In this document: in pieces, positions 55,411 to 64,000 of the stretch
How positions within the stretch are numbered: position 1 is the stretch's first letter
Layout of the letters: every line of letters begins with the position of its first letter
Program-made: the position numbers and the translations under genes
Source: Georgenia wutianyii
GTDB lineage: Bacteria; Actinomycetota; Actinomycetes; Actinomycetales; Actinomycetaceae
Direction of reading: 5' to 3'
Assembly: GCF_006349365.1 (NCBI RefSeq)
Contig: NZ_CP040899.1
Span: forward strand, 310,001-374,000
DNA: 64,000 nt
The notes under the pieces: generated by a model
The model's input: only the letters and a program-made list of their open reading frames with translations
What the model was told of the DNA's origin: nothing
Database searches by the model: none

Positions 55411-56687
55411 GCACGCCCTCCTCCTCGCCCCGGCGGGGAGGGGGGCGGCCCGGTGGGACGGGCCGGGAACCCATGTTCCCGGTGCGCACCGTCGTGCTCG
55501 GGGCGTTCCTCCCGTCCCTCGTCTTCGAGATCGGTGTGGGTGCCGTCCTGCCGATCGTCCCGATCACCGCGACCGGGCTCGGCGCCTCGCTCGCGCTCGC
55601 CGGGCTCATGGCGGCGCTGCTGCCGCTGGGCCAGCTGCTCGCCGACCTGCCGGCCGGGGCGCTCGCCGCCCGCCTGGGGGACCGCGGGGCCATGCTCCTC
55701 GCCGGGATGGTGGCGACGGCGGGGCTCGCCGGGTGCGCCCTGGCGCCCAGCCTCGGGGTGCTCGGCGTGTGCGTCCTGCTCATCGGCGCTGCGAACGCCG
55801 TGTTCAACCTGGCCCGGCACGCCTACCTCACCGAGATCACCCCGCCGCTGCGCCGGGCCCGGGTGCTGTCCACGCTCGCCGGCGTCCACCGGATCGGGCT
55901 GTTCATCGGGCCGTTCGCGGGCGCAGCGGTGATCCACGGCGGTGACGTGCGCGCGGCCTACTGGCTCGCGCTCGGCACCTCCCTGGTCGCGACCGCCGTC
56001 ATCGCCGCAGTCGGCCCCGACCGCCGGCCCGGCGACCGCCCGGGCGGCGAGGGTGCCCCGACCCCGACCCGCTCGCTGCGCTCCGTGCTCGCCGAGCACC
56101 GGCAGGTGTTCGCCACCCTCGGCGTGGCAGTGCTGCTCGTCGGCGCGGTGCGCGGCGCACGGCAGACCGTGCTGCCGCTGTGGGGTGAGCACCTCGGCCT
56201 CGACCCGGCAGTGACGAGCATCATCTTCGGCATCGCCGGTGGCGCCGACATGCTCCTGTTCTACCCGGCGGGCAAGGTCATGGACTCCCACGGCCGGCTG
56301 TGGATCGGCATCCCCGCGATGCTCACCATGGGCGCGGCGATGGCCCTGCTGCCGCTCACCGGCACGGTCGGTGCGCTCAGCGCCGTCGCCGTCCTCCTCG
56401 GCCTGGGCAACGGGATGAGCTCGGGCATCCTCATGACCCTCGGCGCCGACACCGCACCGCCCGGTGAACGGGCCCAGTTCCTCGGCATCTGGCGGATGTT
56501 CCAGGACGGCGGGGCCGCGCTCGGCCCGCTCGTCGTCGCCGGAGGGGCGGCGGCCGGGTCACTCGCCGCCGGGGTCTGGGTCATGGCCGCCTCGGGCACG
56601 GCGGCCGCGGGCGCCCTGGGCCGGTGGGTGCCGCGCTGGTCGGTCCACGCCAACCGCACCACCCGCCGTCGGGCCGGCCTGCTCTGA
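55407..56687 (+). CDS. MFS transporter
   Basis: A 426-residue major facilitator with about 12 helices. The N-terminus (about 25 residues) is Ser/Gly/Arg-rich and cytoplasmic; LPAGALAARLGDRG is the loop 2-3 motif, and PAGKVMDSHGRLW its counterpart in the second half. RARVLSTLAGVHRIGLFIGPF resembles drug-efflux members. The substrate is unknown. GTG 55407 overlaps the DUF3027 stop; ATG 55473 is an alternative start. Confidence 0.87.
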   Translation: MSTPSSSPRRGGGRPGGTGREPMFPVRTVVLGAFLPSLVFEIGVGAVLPIVPITATGLGASLALAGLMAALLPLGQLLADLPAGALAARLGDRGAMLLAGMVATAGLAGCALAPSLGVLGVCVLLIGAANAVFNLARHAYLTEITPPLRRARVLSTLAGVHRIGLFIGPFAGAAVIHGGDVRAAYWLALGTSLVATAVIAAVGPDRRPGDRPGGEGAPTPTRSLRSVLAEHRQVFATLGVAVLLVGAVRGARQTVLPLWGEHLGLDPAVTSIIFGIAGGADMLLFYPAGKVMDSHGRLWIGIPAMLTMGAAMALLPLTGTVGALSAVAVLLGLGNGMSSGILMTLGADTAPPGERAQFLGIWRMFQDGGAALGPLVVAGGAAAGSLAAGVWVMAASGTAAAGALGRWVPRWSVHANRTTRRRAGLL

Positions 56688-56738
56688 GGGCTGCGCCCCA
56701 GCGGTGGGGTGAGAGTGGGCGCTCGGTGGCGGCCGAGC

Positions 56739-56996
56739 TCAGGGCGTGGGCGGCTGCGCGGCCTCGCGGCGCTGCGCGCGGCGCTGACGCGGCACGGCCC
56801 ACGCGACCCCGAGCAGACCGAGCCCGATCCCGGTGAGGCAGATCTGCACGCCGCCGGAGACCTCCCGGCCGGTCGCCTGCAGGACGAGGACGACGACGAG
56901 GGCGAGCACCCACGCGACCGTGCCGGTGAGGAACATCGTCACGGTGTTGACCCGCACGGGTGGCAGGTCCTCCGAGCGGGTCTCCGGCAGGCGCAT
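56739..56996 (-). CDS. DUF2530 family small membrane protein
   Basis: An 85-residue protein with two membrane helices (about 19-41 and 50-68: VQICLTGIGLGLLGVAWAV) and a basic C-terminus (PRQRRAQRREAAQ). It begins LPETRSEDLPPVRVNT, like other DUF2530 members. The function is unknown. TACGAT (57009-57004) lies 7 bases before ATG 56996, which fits a leaderless mRNA, though CGGAGAC could also act as a ribosome site. Confidence 0.8.
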   Translation of the reverse strand: MRLPETRSEDLPPVRVNTVTMFLTGTVAWVLALVVVLVLQATGREVSGGVQICLTGIGLGLLGVAWAVPRQRRAQRREAAQPPTP

Positions 56997-57074
56997 GTCT
57001 CCGATCGTAAGCCGGGGTCACCGAAAGGTGGGCAACCCGCCGAGCGGGGCGCGGTCTCTGGCACCATTCTGGCC

Positions 57075-58538
<1,464 letters not shown>

Positions 58539-58555
58539 GACCGCCCCCCGCGACG

Positions 58556-58594
58556 CGAACGCGGCGGTGACCTCACCGGTCACCGCCGCGTTCG
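58556..58594. terminator. Bidirectional terminator hairpin
   Basis: CGAACGCGGCGGTGACC (58556-58572) pairs perfectly over 17 bases with GGTCACCGCCGCGTTCG (58578-58594), with a 5-base loop. It lies between two converging genes (stops at 58538 and 58605). Confidence 0.87.
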
Positions 58595-58604
58595 TCGTCC
58601 CGGC

Positions 58605-59816
58605 TCAGCCCCAGAGGCGCTCGCTCGCGATCCGCGCGCCCTGGGCGAGCGTCTCGAGCTTGGCCCAGGCGATCTGCGGGTGGATGCGCCCGCCGAGACC
58701 GCAGTCGGTCGAGGCGACGACCCGCTCGCGGCCCACCCCGGCGGCGAAGCGCTCGATGCGGTCGGCGACGAGCTCGGGGTGCTCGACGACGTTCGTCGCG
58801 TGCGAGACGACGCCCGGGAGGATGAGCTTGCCCTCGGGCAGCTCGACGTCCTGCCACACCTTCCACTCGTGCTCGTGGCGGACGTTGCCGGCCTCGAAGG
58901 AGTAGGCGCCGGCGTTGATCTGCAGCATCGTCGAGACGATGTCGGCCATCGCGATGTCGGTCGTGTGCGGGCCGTGCCAGCTGCCCCAGCACAGGTGGAA
59001 GCGGATGCGGTCCTCCGGCAGGTCGCGCAGCGCGTAGTTCAGCGCCTCGACGCGCAGCCGGGTGAAGGCGGCGTAGTCCTCGACGCTCGGCTCGGGGGTG
59101 ATCTGGTCGAAGTTCTCCGCGATCGAGGGGTCGTCGATCTGCAGGACGAGGCCGGCGTCGATGATTGCGCGGTACTCCTCGCGCAGGACGTCGGCCCACG
59201 CGTAGACGAACTCCTCCTCGCTCGCGTAGTACCGGTTGGTGATGCGCGAGGCGCTGCCCGGGGACAGGGCGGTGAGGAACCCCTCCTCGGCGCCCGTGCG
59301 CTCCAGCGCGGCCGTGAGGTTGGCGATGTCCGCCGCGATCGCGTCCTGGCCGGTGTAGGTCAGCGGGCCGGTGCACGAGGGGAACGGGCTGGCCTTGGGG
59401 TCGCCGGTGAAGATGCCGGACGTCGGGTCGGCGTACGCGTCGGCGAACAGCGCCCGGTCGCGGCGGTGCAGGAAGCCGGTGAGGCGGGTGTCCCCGGGGG
59501 CGGACTGCACGTCGGCGGTGGCCCAGGAGGCGTCGTCGATGATCTCCAGGCCGCCGGTGCGCTGGAAGGAGTAGGACCACCAGGCGCCGTAGTCGACCGG
59601 CGAGCTCATCGCCTTGCCGTACTCGCCGTCGCCCACGACGTCGATGCCCGCCTCGACCTGGCGCCGGACGAGGTCGGTGACCTCCCCGGCGAGGAGGTCG
59701 GCGAAGCCCGCCGGTGCCTCGCCGGTCTGGCGCGCGGCGTTGGCGGCGAGCAGCTCGGGCGTGCGCGGCAGGCTGCCGGCGTGGGTGGTGAGGATGCGGT
59801 CGGAGCTCGAGCGCAC
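58605..59816 (-). CDS. MetE C-terminal domain-like (methionine synthase II family) protein
   Basis: A 403-residue zinc-dependent thiol-alkyltransferase-like protein. It has ILTTHAGSLPR at the N-terminus, VDVVGDGEYGK-type loop (GIDVVGDGEYGKAMS), HLCWGSWHGPH with His-x-Cys zinc ligands, and VASTDCGLGGR with the late Cys ligand. Only one domain is present, so it is not a full MetE; relatives include YxjG-like and epoxyalkane:CoM transferase-like proteins. The substrate is unknown. GTG 59816 follows GGAGG. Confidence 0.82.
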   Translation of the reverse strand: MRSSSDRILTTHAGSLPRTPELLAANAARQTGEAPAGFADLLAGEVTDLVRRQVEAGIDVVGDGEYGKAMSSPVDYGAWWSYSFQRTGGLEIIDDASWATADVQSAPGDTRLTGFLHRRDRALFADAYADPTSGIFTGDPKASPFPSCTGPLTYTGQDAIAADIANLTAALERTGAEEGFLTALSPGSASRITNRYYASEEEFVYAWADVLREEYRAIIDAGLVLQIDDPSIAENFDQITPEPSVEDYAAFTRLRVEALNYALRDLPEDRIRFHLCWGSWHGPHTTDIAMADIVSTMLQINAGAYSFEAGNVRHEHEWKVWQDVELPEGKLILPGVVSHATNVVEHPELVADRIERFAAGVGRERVVASTDCGLGGRIHPQIAWAKLETLAQGARIASERLWG

Positions 59817-59967
59817 GGTCAGTACCTCCGGTTCGTCGTGGAGCCGTCATCGTCGCACCCGGCCCGGAGCGTCCCCGGGCGGTCCAGGAGCCGGGCGCGG
59901 CCGCCGTCGTCGTCTCGCATGGTGGGCGTCGGCGTGCCCGGGTGGTCGACCTCACCCGATTCGCCTG

Positions 59968-60002
59968 TTTCGTTCGCTGAACTAACGATCTAGAGTGGGG
60001 GC
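59968..60002 (+). promoter_or_regulatory. marR promoter with inverted-repeat operator
   Basis: TCGTT (59970-59974) and AACGA (59984-59988) flank a 9-base centre, directly before TAGAGT (59991-59996), the -10. The ATG follows 6 bases later, so the mRNA would be leaderless. The repeat is a candidate site for autorepression by the MarR protein. Confidence 0.5.
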
Positions 60003-60464
60003 ATGCCCACCACCTCGCCCTCAACGACGACGGCGAGCCGCGTCCCCGCCGATCCTGACCTGGCCTCCGACCTGCGCGTGACGGTCCTGCGGCTGTCCCG
60101 CAAGATCCGCTCCGAGGCCGGCCGCGAGGATCTCAGCGAGGCCCAGTACTGCGTGCTCGCCGGCCTGACCCACCACGGACCCACGACCCCGCGCTCGCTC
60201 GCCGAGCGCGACGGCGTCCAGCCGCCCACGATGACCCGGACGATCGCCTCCCTCGAGACCGCCGGGCTGGTGGCGCGCACCGGCCACCCGACCGACGGAC
60301 GCCAGGTGCTCATCGAGCTCACCGAGAAGGGCGCCGGCGTGGTCGGGGAGACCCGCCGGCTGCGCAACGCCTGGATGGACGACCTCCTGCACGGCCTCAC
60401 TGCCGAGGAGCGCGCCACCCTCGCGGCGGCCGTGGCGATCCTCCGGCGGGTGGCCGACGTATGA
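60003..60464 (+). CDS. MarR family transcriptional regulator
   Basis: A 153-residue winged-helix regulator. After about 18 variable residues come the dimer helix (DLRVTVLRLSRKIRSEA), the recognition region TPRSLAERDGVQPPTMTRTIASLE and the wing (TGHPTDGRQVLIELTEKG). It overlaps the exporter gene by 4 bases (ATGA), a common repressor-pump pair, so it probably controls that gene and itself. The ligand is unknown. Confidence 0.93.
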   Translation: MPTTSPSTTTASRVPADPDLASDLRVTVLRLSRKIRSEAGREDLSEAQYCVLAGLTHHGPTTPRSLAERDGVQPPTMTRTIASLETAGLVARTGHPTDGRQVLIELTEKGAGVVGETRRLRNAWMDDLLHGLTAEERATLAAAVAILRRVADV

Positions 60465-61792
60465 GGTCGACCTTCGCCTCACTGAGGTTCTTCAACTACC
60501 GGCTGTGGTTCGCCGGGGCGCTCGTCGCCAACGTCGGCACGTGGATGCAGCGCGTGGCCCAGGACTGGCTCGTGCTCACCGAGCTGTCGGACAACTCCGG
60601 TGTGGCCGTCGGCATCGTCACCGGCCTGCAGTTCCTCCCGATGCTCCTGCTCAGCCCGTTCGGCGGGCTGCTCGCCGACCGGCTGCCGCGCCGCAAGCTC
60701 CTCATCGCCACCCAGACCGCCCTCGGCGTGCTCGCCGCGGGCCTGGGCGCGCTCGTGCTCAGCGGCCACGCCCAGCTGTGGCACGTCTACGTCTTCGCGC
60801 TCGCGCTCGGCGTCGTCACCGCGCTGGACAACCCGGTGCGCCAGACGTTCGTCGCCGAGATGGTGCCGCCCGCCAGCCTGCCCAACGCCGTCGGCCTCAA
60901 CAGCGCGTCCTTCAACGCCGCCCGACTCATCGGGCCGGGCGTCTCCGGCCTGCTCATCGCCGTCGTCGGACCCGGGTGGGTCTTCATCATCAACGCGGTG
61001 AGCTTCGCCGCGACGATCCTCTCGCTCACCCTCATGCGCAAGGACGAGCTCCACGCGCTGCCGCACACCTCCCGCGGGAAGGGGCAGATCCGCGACGGGT
61101 TCGCCTACGTGCGCGGGCGCAGCGACATCATGACGATCATGGTCGTCGTCGGCGTGGTCGGCGCCCTCGGGCTGAACTTCCAGCTGACGAGCGCGCTCAT
61201 GGCCACCGAGGTCTTCGACAAGGGCGCGGGGCAGTACGGCATCCTCGGCTCGATCATGGCCATCGGCTCCCTCAGCGGCGCGCTGCTCGCGGCCCGCCGC
61301 AAGCGGCCGCGCGTGCGCCTGGTCCTCGGGGCCGCGTTCGCCTTCGGCCTCACCTCCGGGGTCATGGCGCTCATGCCGACCTACGAGCTCTTCGCGCTCA
61401 TGACCATCCCGGTGGGCCTCACCTCGCTCACGATGATGACCGCCGCGAACGCCACCGTGCAGATGTCCACCGACCCGCAGTTCCGCGGGCGGGTGATGAG
61501 CCTGTACATGATGGTGTTCCTCGGCACGACCCCCATCGGCGCACCCCTCATCGGGTGGGTCGGGGAGACGCTCGGCGCCCGCTGGTCCATCGGTGTGGGC
61601 GCGATCGCCTCGATGGTCGTCGCCCTCGCCGCCACCCTGTGGGCCAAGCGGAGCTGGCACGTCGAGGTCACCTACCGCCTGCGCCACCGGCCGCACGTGT
61701 CGATGGTCGGCCCGAGCGAGCGCGCCCGGTCCCACGAGGAGGCCACGGCCCGCCTCGGCGCCTCCGACGCGGAGAACGTGACGGGCATGTAG
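60461..61792 (+). CDS. MFS efflux transporter
   Basis: A 443-residue major facilitator of the MFS_3/enterobactin-exporter-like type with about 12 helices. Signs: FFNYRLWFAGALVANVGTWMQ at the start, GGLLADRLPRRKLL (loop 2-3), NPVRQTFVAEMVPPASLPNA and FRGRVMSLYMMVFLGTTPIG. A 50-residue hydrophilic tail follows the last helix. Coupling to MarR suggests drug or metabolite efflux. Its 3' side holds copy 2 of the dispersed hairpin repeat. Confidence 0.9.
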   Translation: MRSTFASLRFFNYRLWFAGALVANVGTWMQRVAQDWLVLTELSDNSGVAVGIVTGLQFLPMLLLSPFGGLLADRLPRRKLLIATQTALGVLAAGLGALVLSGHAQLWHVYVFALALGVVTALDNPVRQTFVAEMVPPASLPNAVGLNSASFNAARLIGPGVSGLLIAVVGPGWVFIINAVSFAATILSLTLMRKDELHALPHTSRGKGQIRDGFAYVRGRSDIMTIMVVVGVVGALGLNFQLTSALMATEVFDKGAGQYGILGSIMAIGSLSGALLAARRKRPRVRLVLGAAFAFGLTSGVMALMPTYELFALMTIPVGLTSLTMMTAANATVQMSTDPQFRGRVMSLYMMVFLGTTPIGAPLIGWVGETLGARWSIGVGAIASMVVALAATLWAKRSWHVEVTYRLRHRPHVSMVGPSERARSHEEATARLGASDAENVTGM

Positions 61793-61815
61793 CCAGCCCC
61801 TCTTCCGCCTCCTCC

Positions 61816-61884
61816 GGGACGCCCCGTGGCGCCCCGGGACGCCCCCTGCAGCGCGCCATCGGCACGCGAAGGGGCGTCCCAGAG
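61816..61884. repeat. Intergenic hairpin repeat, copy 2
   Basis: GGGACGCCCC occurs at 61816-61825 and 61836-61845, and its complement GGGGCGTCCC at 61871-61880, giving a 10-bp stem with either left arm. It matches copy 1 at 40430-40499 in order and spacing. It lies between two converging genes (stops at 61792 and 61911) and may act as a terminator or as a REP-like element. Confidence 0.75.
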
Positions 61885-61910
61885 CCGTGTCCGGGCCGGG
61901 CCGCCGCCGG

Positions 61911-62711
61911 TCAGGCGGTGTAGGCGCCCTGCCACACCGAGTCGAACGGGGTCCGCGCGCCCACCCGGGCGCGGATGCCGGCGGTGACGAGCGCCTTGGC
62001 GGTGCGGACCGCCTCGTGCACGTCCGCGCCCTTGGCGAGCTCGGCCGCCGTCGCCGCCGCGAGCGTGCAGCCGGCGCCGGAGACGCGCTCCTGGCCGATC
62101 TTCGGCTCGGAGAGGATCGTGACCTCCTCGCCGTCGAACAGGACGTCGACGGCGTCCTCTCCCGGCAGCTCCACCCCGCCCTTGGCGAGCACGTACCTCG
62201 GGCCGAGGGCGTGGATGCGGCGAGCGGCCTCGGCGAGGTCCTCCACCGACTCGATGGTGTCCATCCCCGACAGGGTGCGGGTCTCGAACATGTTCGGGGT
62301 GACGACGGTGGCCAGCGGCAGCACCTGCTCGCGCAGCGCGATGTCGGTGTCGAGCGCCGCGCCGGCCTCCTGGCCCTTGCAGATGAGCACCGGGTCGAGG
62401 ACGACGTGGCGCCACGGCTGGGCGCGCAGCGCGCGGGCGACGACGTCGATCGTCGCCGGGGTGCCGAGCATCCCGATCTTGACGACGTCGAGGTCGTGGG
62501 TGGCCGTCGCGGCCTCGATCTGGTCGGCGATGACCTGCGGCTCGACCGGGACGAAGCGGTGTGCCCAGTCGTTCTTCGGGTCGAAGGAGACGATGCACGT
62601 GATCGTGCCGACCCCGTAGACACCGAGCTGCTGGTAGGTGCGGAGGTCAGCCTGGATGCCGGCGCCGCCGGTCGCCTCCGAGCCGGCGATGACGTAGGCG
62701 AGCTGGGTCAC
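61911..62711 (-). CDS. PdxK/ThiD-family kinase (pyridoxal or HMP kinase)
   Basis: A 266-residue ribokinase-fold enzyme. It shows YVIAGSEATGGAGIQADLRTY, GVYGVGTITCIVSFDP, DLDVVKIGMLG, VVLDPVLICKG and the C-terminal anion-hole motif ERVSGAGCTLAAA with GxGC. Members phosphorylate pyridoxal/pyridoxine or hydroxymethylpyrimidine; the two activities cannot be separated by eye. No thi genes are nearby. GTG 62711 is the start, with GGGAGC upstream. Confidence 0.85.
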   Translation of the reverse strand: MTQLAYVIAGSEATGGAGIQADLRTYQQLGVYGVGTITCIVSFDPKNDWAHRFVPVEPQVIADQIEAATATHDLDVVKIGMLGTPATIDVVARALRAQPWRHVVLDPVLICKGQEAGAALDTDIALREQVLPLATVVTPNMFETRTLSGMDTIESVEDLAEAARRIHALGPRYVLAKGGVELPGEDAVDVLFDGEEVTILSEPKIGQERVSGAGCTLAAATAAELAKGADVHEAVRTAKALVTAGIRARVGARTPFDSVWQGAYTA

Positions 62712-62737
62712 GTTCTGCTCCCGTGCGTGAGGACGAA

Positions 62738-62772
62738 AGGACCGGCCCAGCGTAAGCCGCCGGGCCGGTCCT
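62738..62772 (-). terminator. Terminator after the metallophosphatase gene
   Basis: AGGACCGGCCC (62738-62748) pairs with GGGCCGGTCCT (62762-62772) over 11 bases, loop 13. Read on the minus strand it ends ...GGTCCTTTCG, a short T-run. It lies 14 bases after the minus-strand stop at 62787. Confidence 0.8.
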
Positions 62773-62786
62773 CAGGTACCGCTGTC

Positions 62787-64000
62787 TCAGTGAGTCAGTC
62801 GCCGCCGCAGGAGCAGGCCGGCGCCGACGAGCGCGAGCGCCGCGAGGGCCGCAACCCCCACCGGCGCGCCGGTGCTCGGCAGGCTCCCGCCACCGGGGGC
62901 GTTCGGCGGGGCCGGGGCTGCCGGCTGCTCGCCCGCGTCGGCGTCCGAGCCGGCGGGCGGCGGCGTCGGGTCCGCGGTCGGCGGCTCCGGCGGCTCCGTC
63001 GGCTCGGGGTCCTCGGTGGGCGTCGGGGTGGGCGCGGGGGCGTCGGGGAGCACCGTGCCGTCCTCGCCGATGAGCAGGACGACCTCGTCGTCGTAGGTGC
63101 GGCGCTCGGTGCCGAGGACGGTGAGGTCCTCGTCGAGCAGCGGGAAGGAGTAGACGGGCGTGAGCGTCATCGTCGCGGCGACGCCCGCCTGGCTGCGCGC
63201 GGCGCTGCGCTCGAGGTTCACCTCGAGGTGCCCGTAGTGCTTGCCGCCGTCGACGAGCACCTCCCCGTCCCACACCTCCGGCTCGAACTGGTCGGCCGAC
63301 CACACGCGGTAGGGGTTGTACTCGAGCAGCGGCTCGGACAGCAGGTTGCCGTTCTCGTGGCGCTCACCGCGCAGGCCGTCACCCGCGACGCCGACGTCGT
63401 AGTAGTTGATGCCCCTGCCGTCGCCGTCGACGTCCACCCACGAGCGCTCGAACATCTCCGAGTGGCCCGAGATGACGGCGGCGACGCCGTACTCCTCGAA
63501 CAGCTCGCTGTACACACGCATCGGCGGGCCGCCCTGGCCGGAGGACTCCACGTGGTTCATCGGCAAGCCGTGCTCCCCGGAGGAGTACGGCGCGTGGTGG
63601 AACTGGACGACGACGACCTGGCCCTGCTCCCGCGCGTCGGCGAGCTGCTCCACCGCCCACTCCCACTGGACGCTGCCCGGGTTGTAGGGCGAGAGGTCGG
63701 TGCCACCGCCCTCCTCGTAGGCGGTGGAGGTGTAGCTCGACTGGGTGTCGGTGCCGGGCCCGGTGAACTCGCGGCCGGTGAGACGCTCCGCCTCCGGGTA
63801 GCTGTCGCGGTGGTCGTCGGGCAGACCCTTGGTGGAGTCGAGGGTGAGCACGGTGAGCGGCCCGTGGTCGACGCGGTGGTAGTTGCTCTGGTGCTCGGGG
63901 GTGCCGTTGCTCGGCGGGGTGAAGTAGCTGCGGTAGGACGCGCGCCCGTCGATGACCGCGGGGATCGTGTACGCGCCGTCGGAGGCGCCGTAGGGCTCCC
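62787..64000 (-). CDS. Cell-wall-anchored metallophosphatase (5' end outside window)
   Basis: The frame is open to the window edge, so the start is missing; about 404 residues are visible. The catalytic domain shows NYHRVDHGPLTVLTLDSTKG, VVVQFHHAPYSSGEHG, and AAVISGHSEMFERSW (metal-binding GH-x-H-like group), as in calcineurin-type phosphoesterases. Then follow a beta-rich domain, a Pro/Thr/Glu-rich linker, and a sorting signal: LPSTG, a hydrophobic helix and RRRLTH, for sortase attachment to the wall. It is probably a secreted phosphatase or nucleotidase. Confidence 0.85.
   Translation of the reverse strand, partial: EPYGASDGAYTIPAVIDGRASYRSYFTPPSNGTPEHQSNYHRVDHGPLTVLTLDSTKGLPDDHRDSYPEAERLTGREFTGPGTDTQSSYTSTAYEEGGGTDLSPYNPGSVQWEWAVEQLADAREQGQVVVVQFHHAPYSSGEHGLPMNHVESSGQGGPPMRVYSELFEEYGVAAVISGHSEMFERSWVDVDGDGRGINYYDVGVAGDGLRGERHENGNLLSEPLLEYNPYRVWSADQFEPEVWDGEVLVDGGKHYGHLEVNLERSAARSQAGVAATMTLTPVYSFPLLDEDLTVLGTERRTYDDEVVLLIGEDGTVLPDAPAPTPTPTEDPEPTEPPEPPTADPTPPPAGSDADAGEQPAAPAPPNAPGGGSLPSTGAPVGVAALAALALVGAGLLLRRRLTH

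Noticed and set aside
57009..57074. Purine riboswitch before the permease
   Set aside because: Only 66 bases separate the divergent genes' promoter and start; no aptamer-like stems are visible.

Overview
The window is high-GC actinobacterial DNA with dense gene packing, GTG/ATG starts and many 4-base ATGA/GTGA overlaps. The LytR_C, DUF3263, DUF3027, DUF2530, WXG100 and XPB-type helicase genes are typical of Actinomycetota. A flagellar/chemotaxis locus, an LPxTG-anchored protein and CIRCE-controlled groEL point to a motile Gram-positive member, perhaps Micrococcales (Cellulomonas/Georgenia-like); the genus is an inference. No rRNA, tRNA, CRISPR array, insertion sequence or prophage was recognised.

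Layout. (1) 1-12840: the end of a flagellar locus (flhA 3' end, a short FlhF-N-like gene, csrA), then an almost gapless chemotaxis operon: cheA, cheW, three tandem receptors, cheB, cheR, cheY, a CheX-like gene, a second cheY and a divergent CheX/CheC-like gene. (2) 12841-20753: housekeeping and stress genes: SGNH hydrolase, uracil-DNA glycosylase, DUF3263, LytR_C, a 650-bp intergenic region with two CIRCE operators, groEL, an MgtC-like protein, two HD-type proteins and a WXG100 protein. (3) 20854-38189: a nitrate-respiration and molybdenum island: mog/moaB, moaE, moaA, moaD, moaC, moeB-rhodanese, moeA, mobA, narK, narGHJI, a Mop-domain DNA-binding protein and modABC. Together these provide molybdate uptake, most of the molybdenum-cofactor pathway, nitrate import and a membrane nitrate reductase. 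(4) 38186-47706: a two-component system, an amidohydrolase with a NYN-domain gene, a TPM-domain protein with PspA, a NUDIX-like regulator and a Gfo/Idh oxidoreductase. (5) 47719-58538: XPB helicase, potassium channel, helicase-associated protein, an SseB-domain fusion, cold-shock protein, DUF3027, MFS, DUF2530 and a purine permease. (6) 58605-64000: MetE-like protein, MarR with an MFS exporter, an HMP/pyridoxal kinase and the 3' part of a cell-wall-anchored metallophosphatase.

Most content belongs to known families. The points most worth a second look are a dispersed hairpin repeat (40430-40499 and 61816-61884), a second degenerate CheX/CheC-like protein and an isolated FlhF N-domain in the motility locus, homogenised signalling domains in the three receptors, an apparent YezG-like/double-SseB fusion, a NUDIX-family regulator without a NUDIX box, and a recurrent leaderless-promoter arrangement. 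I did not find a convincing wholly new multi-gene system.
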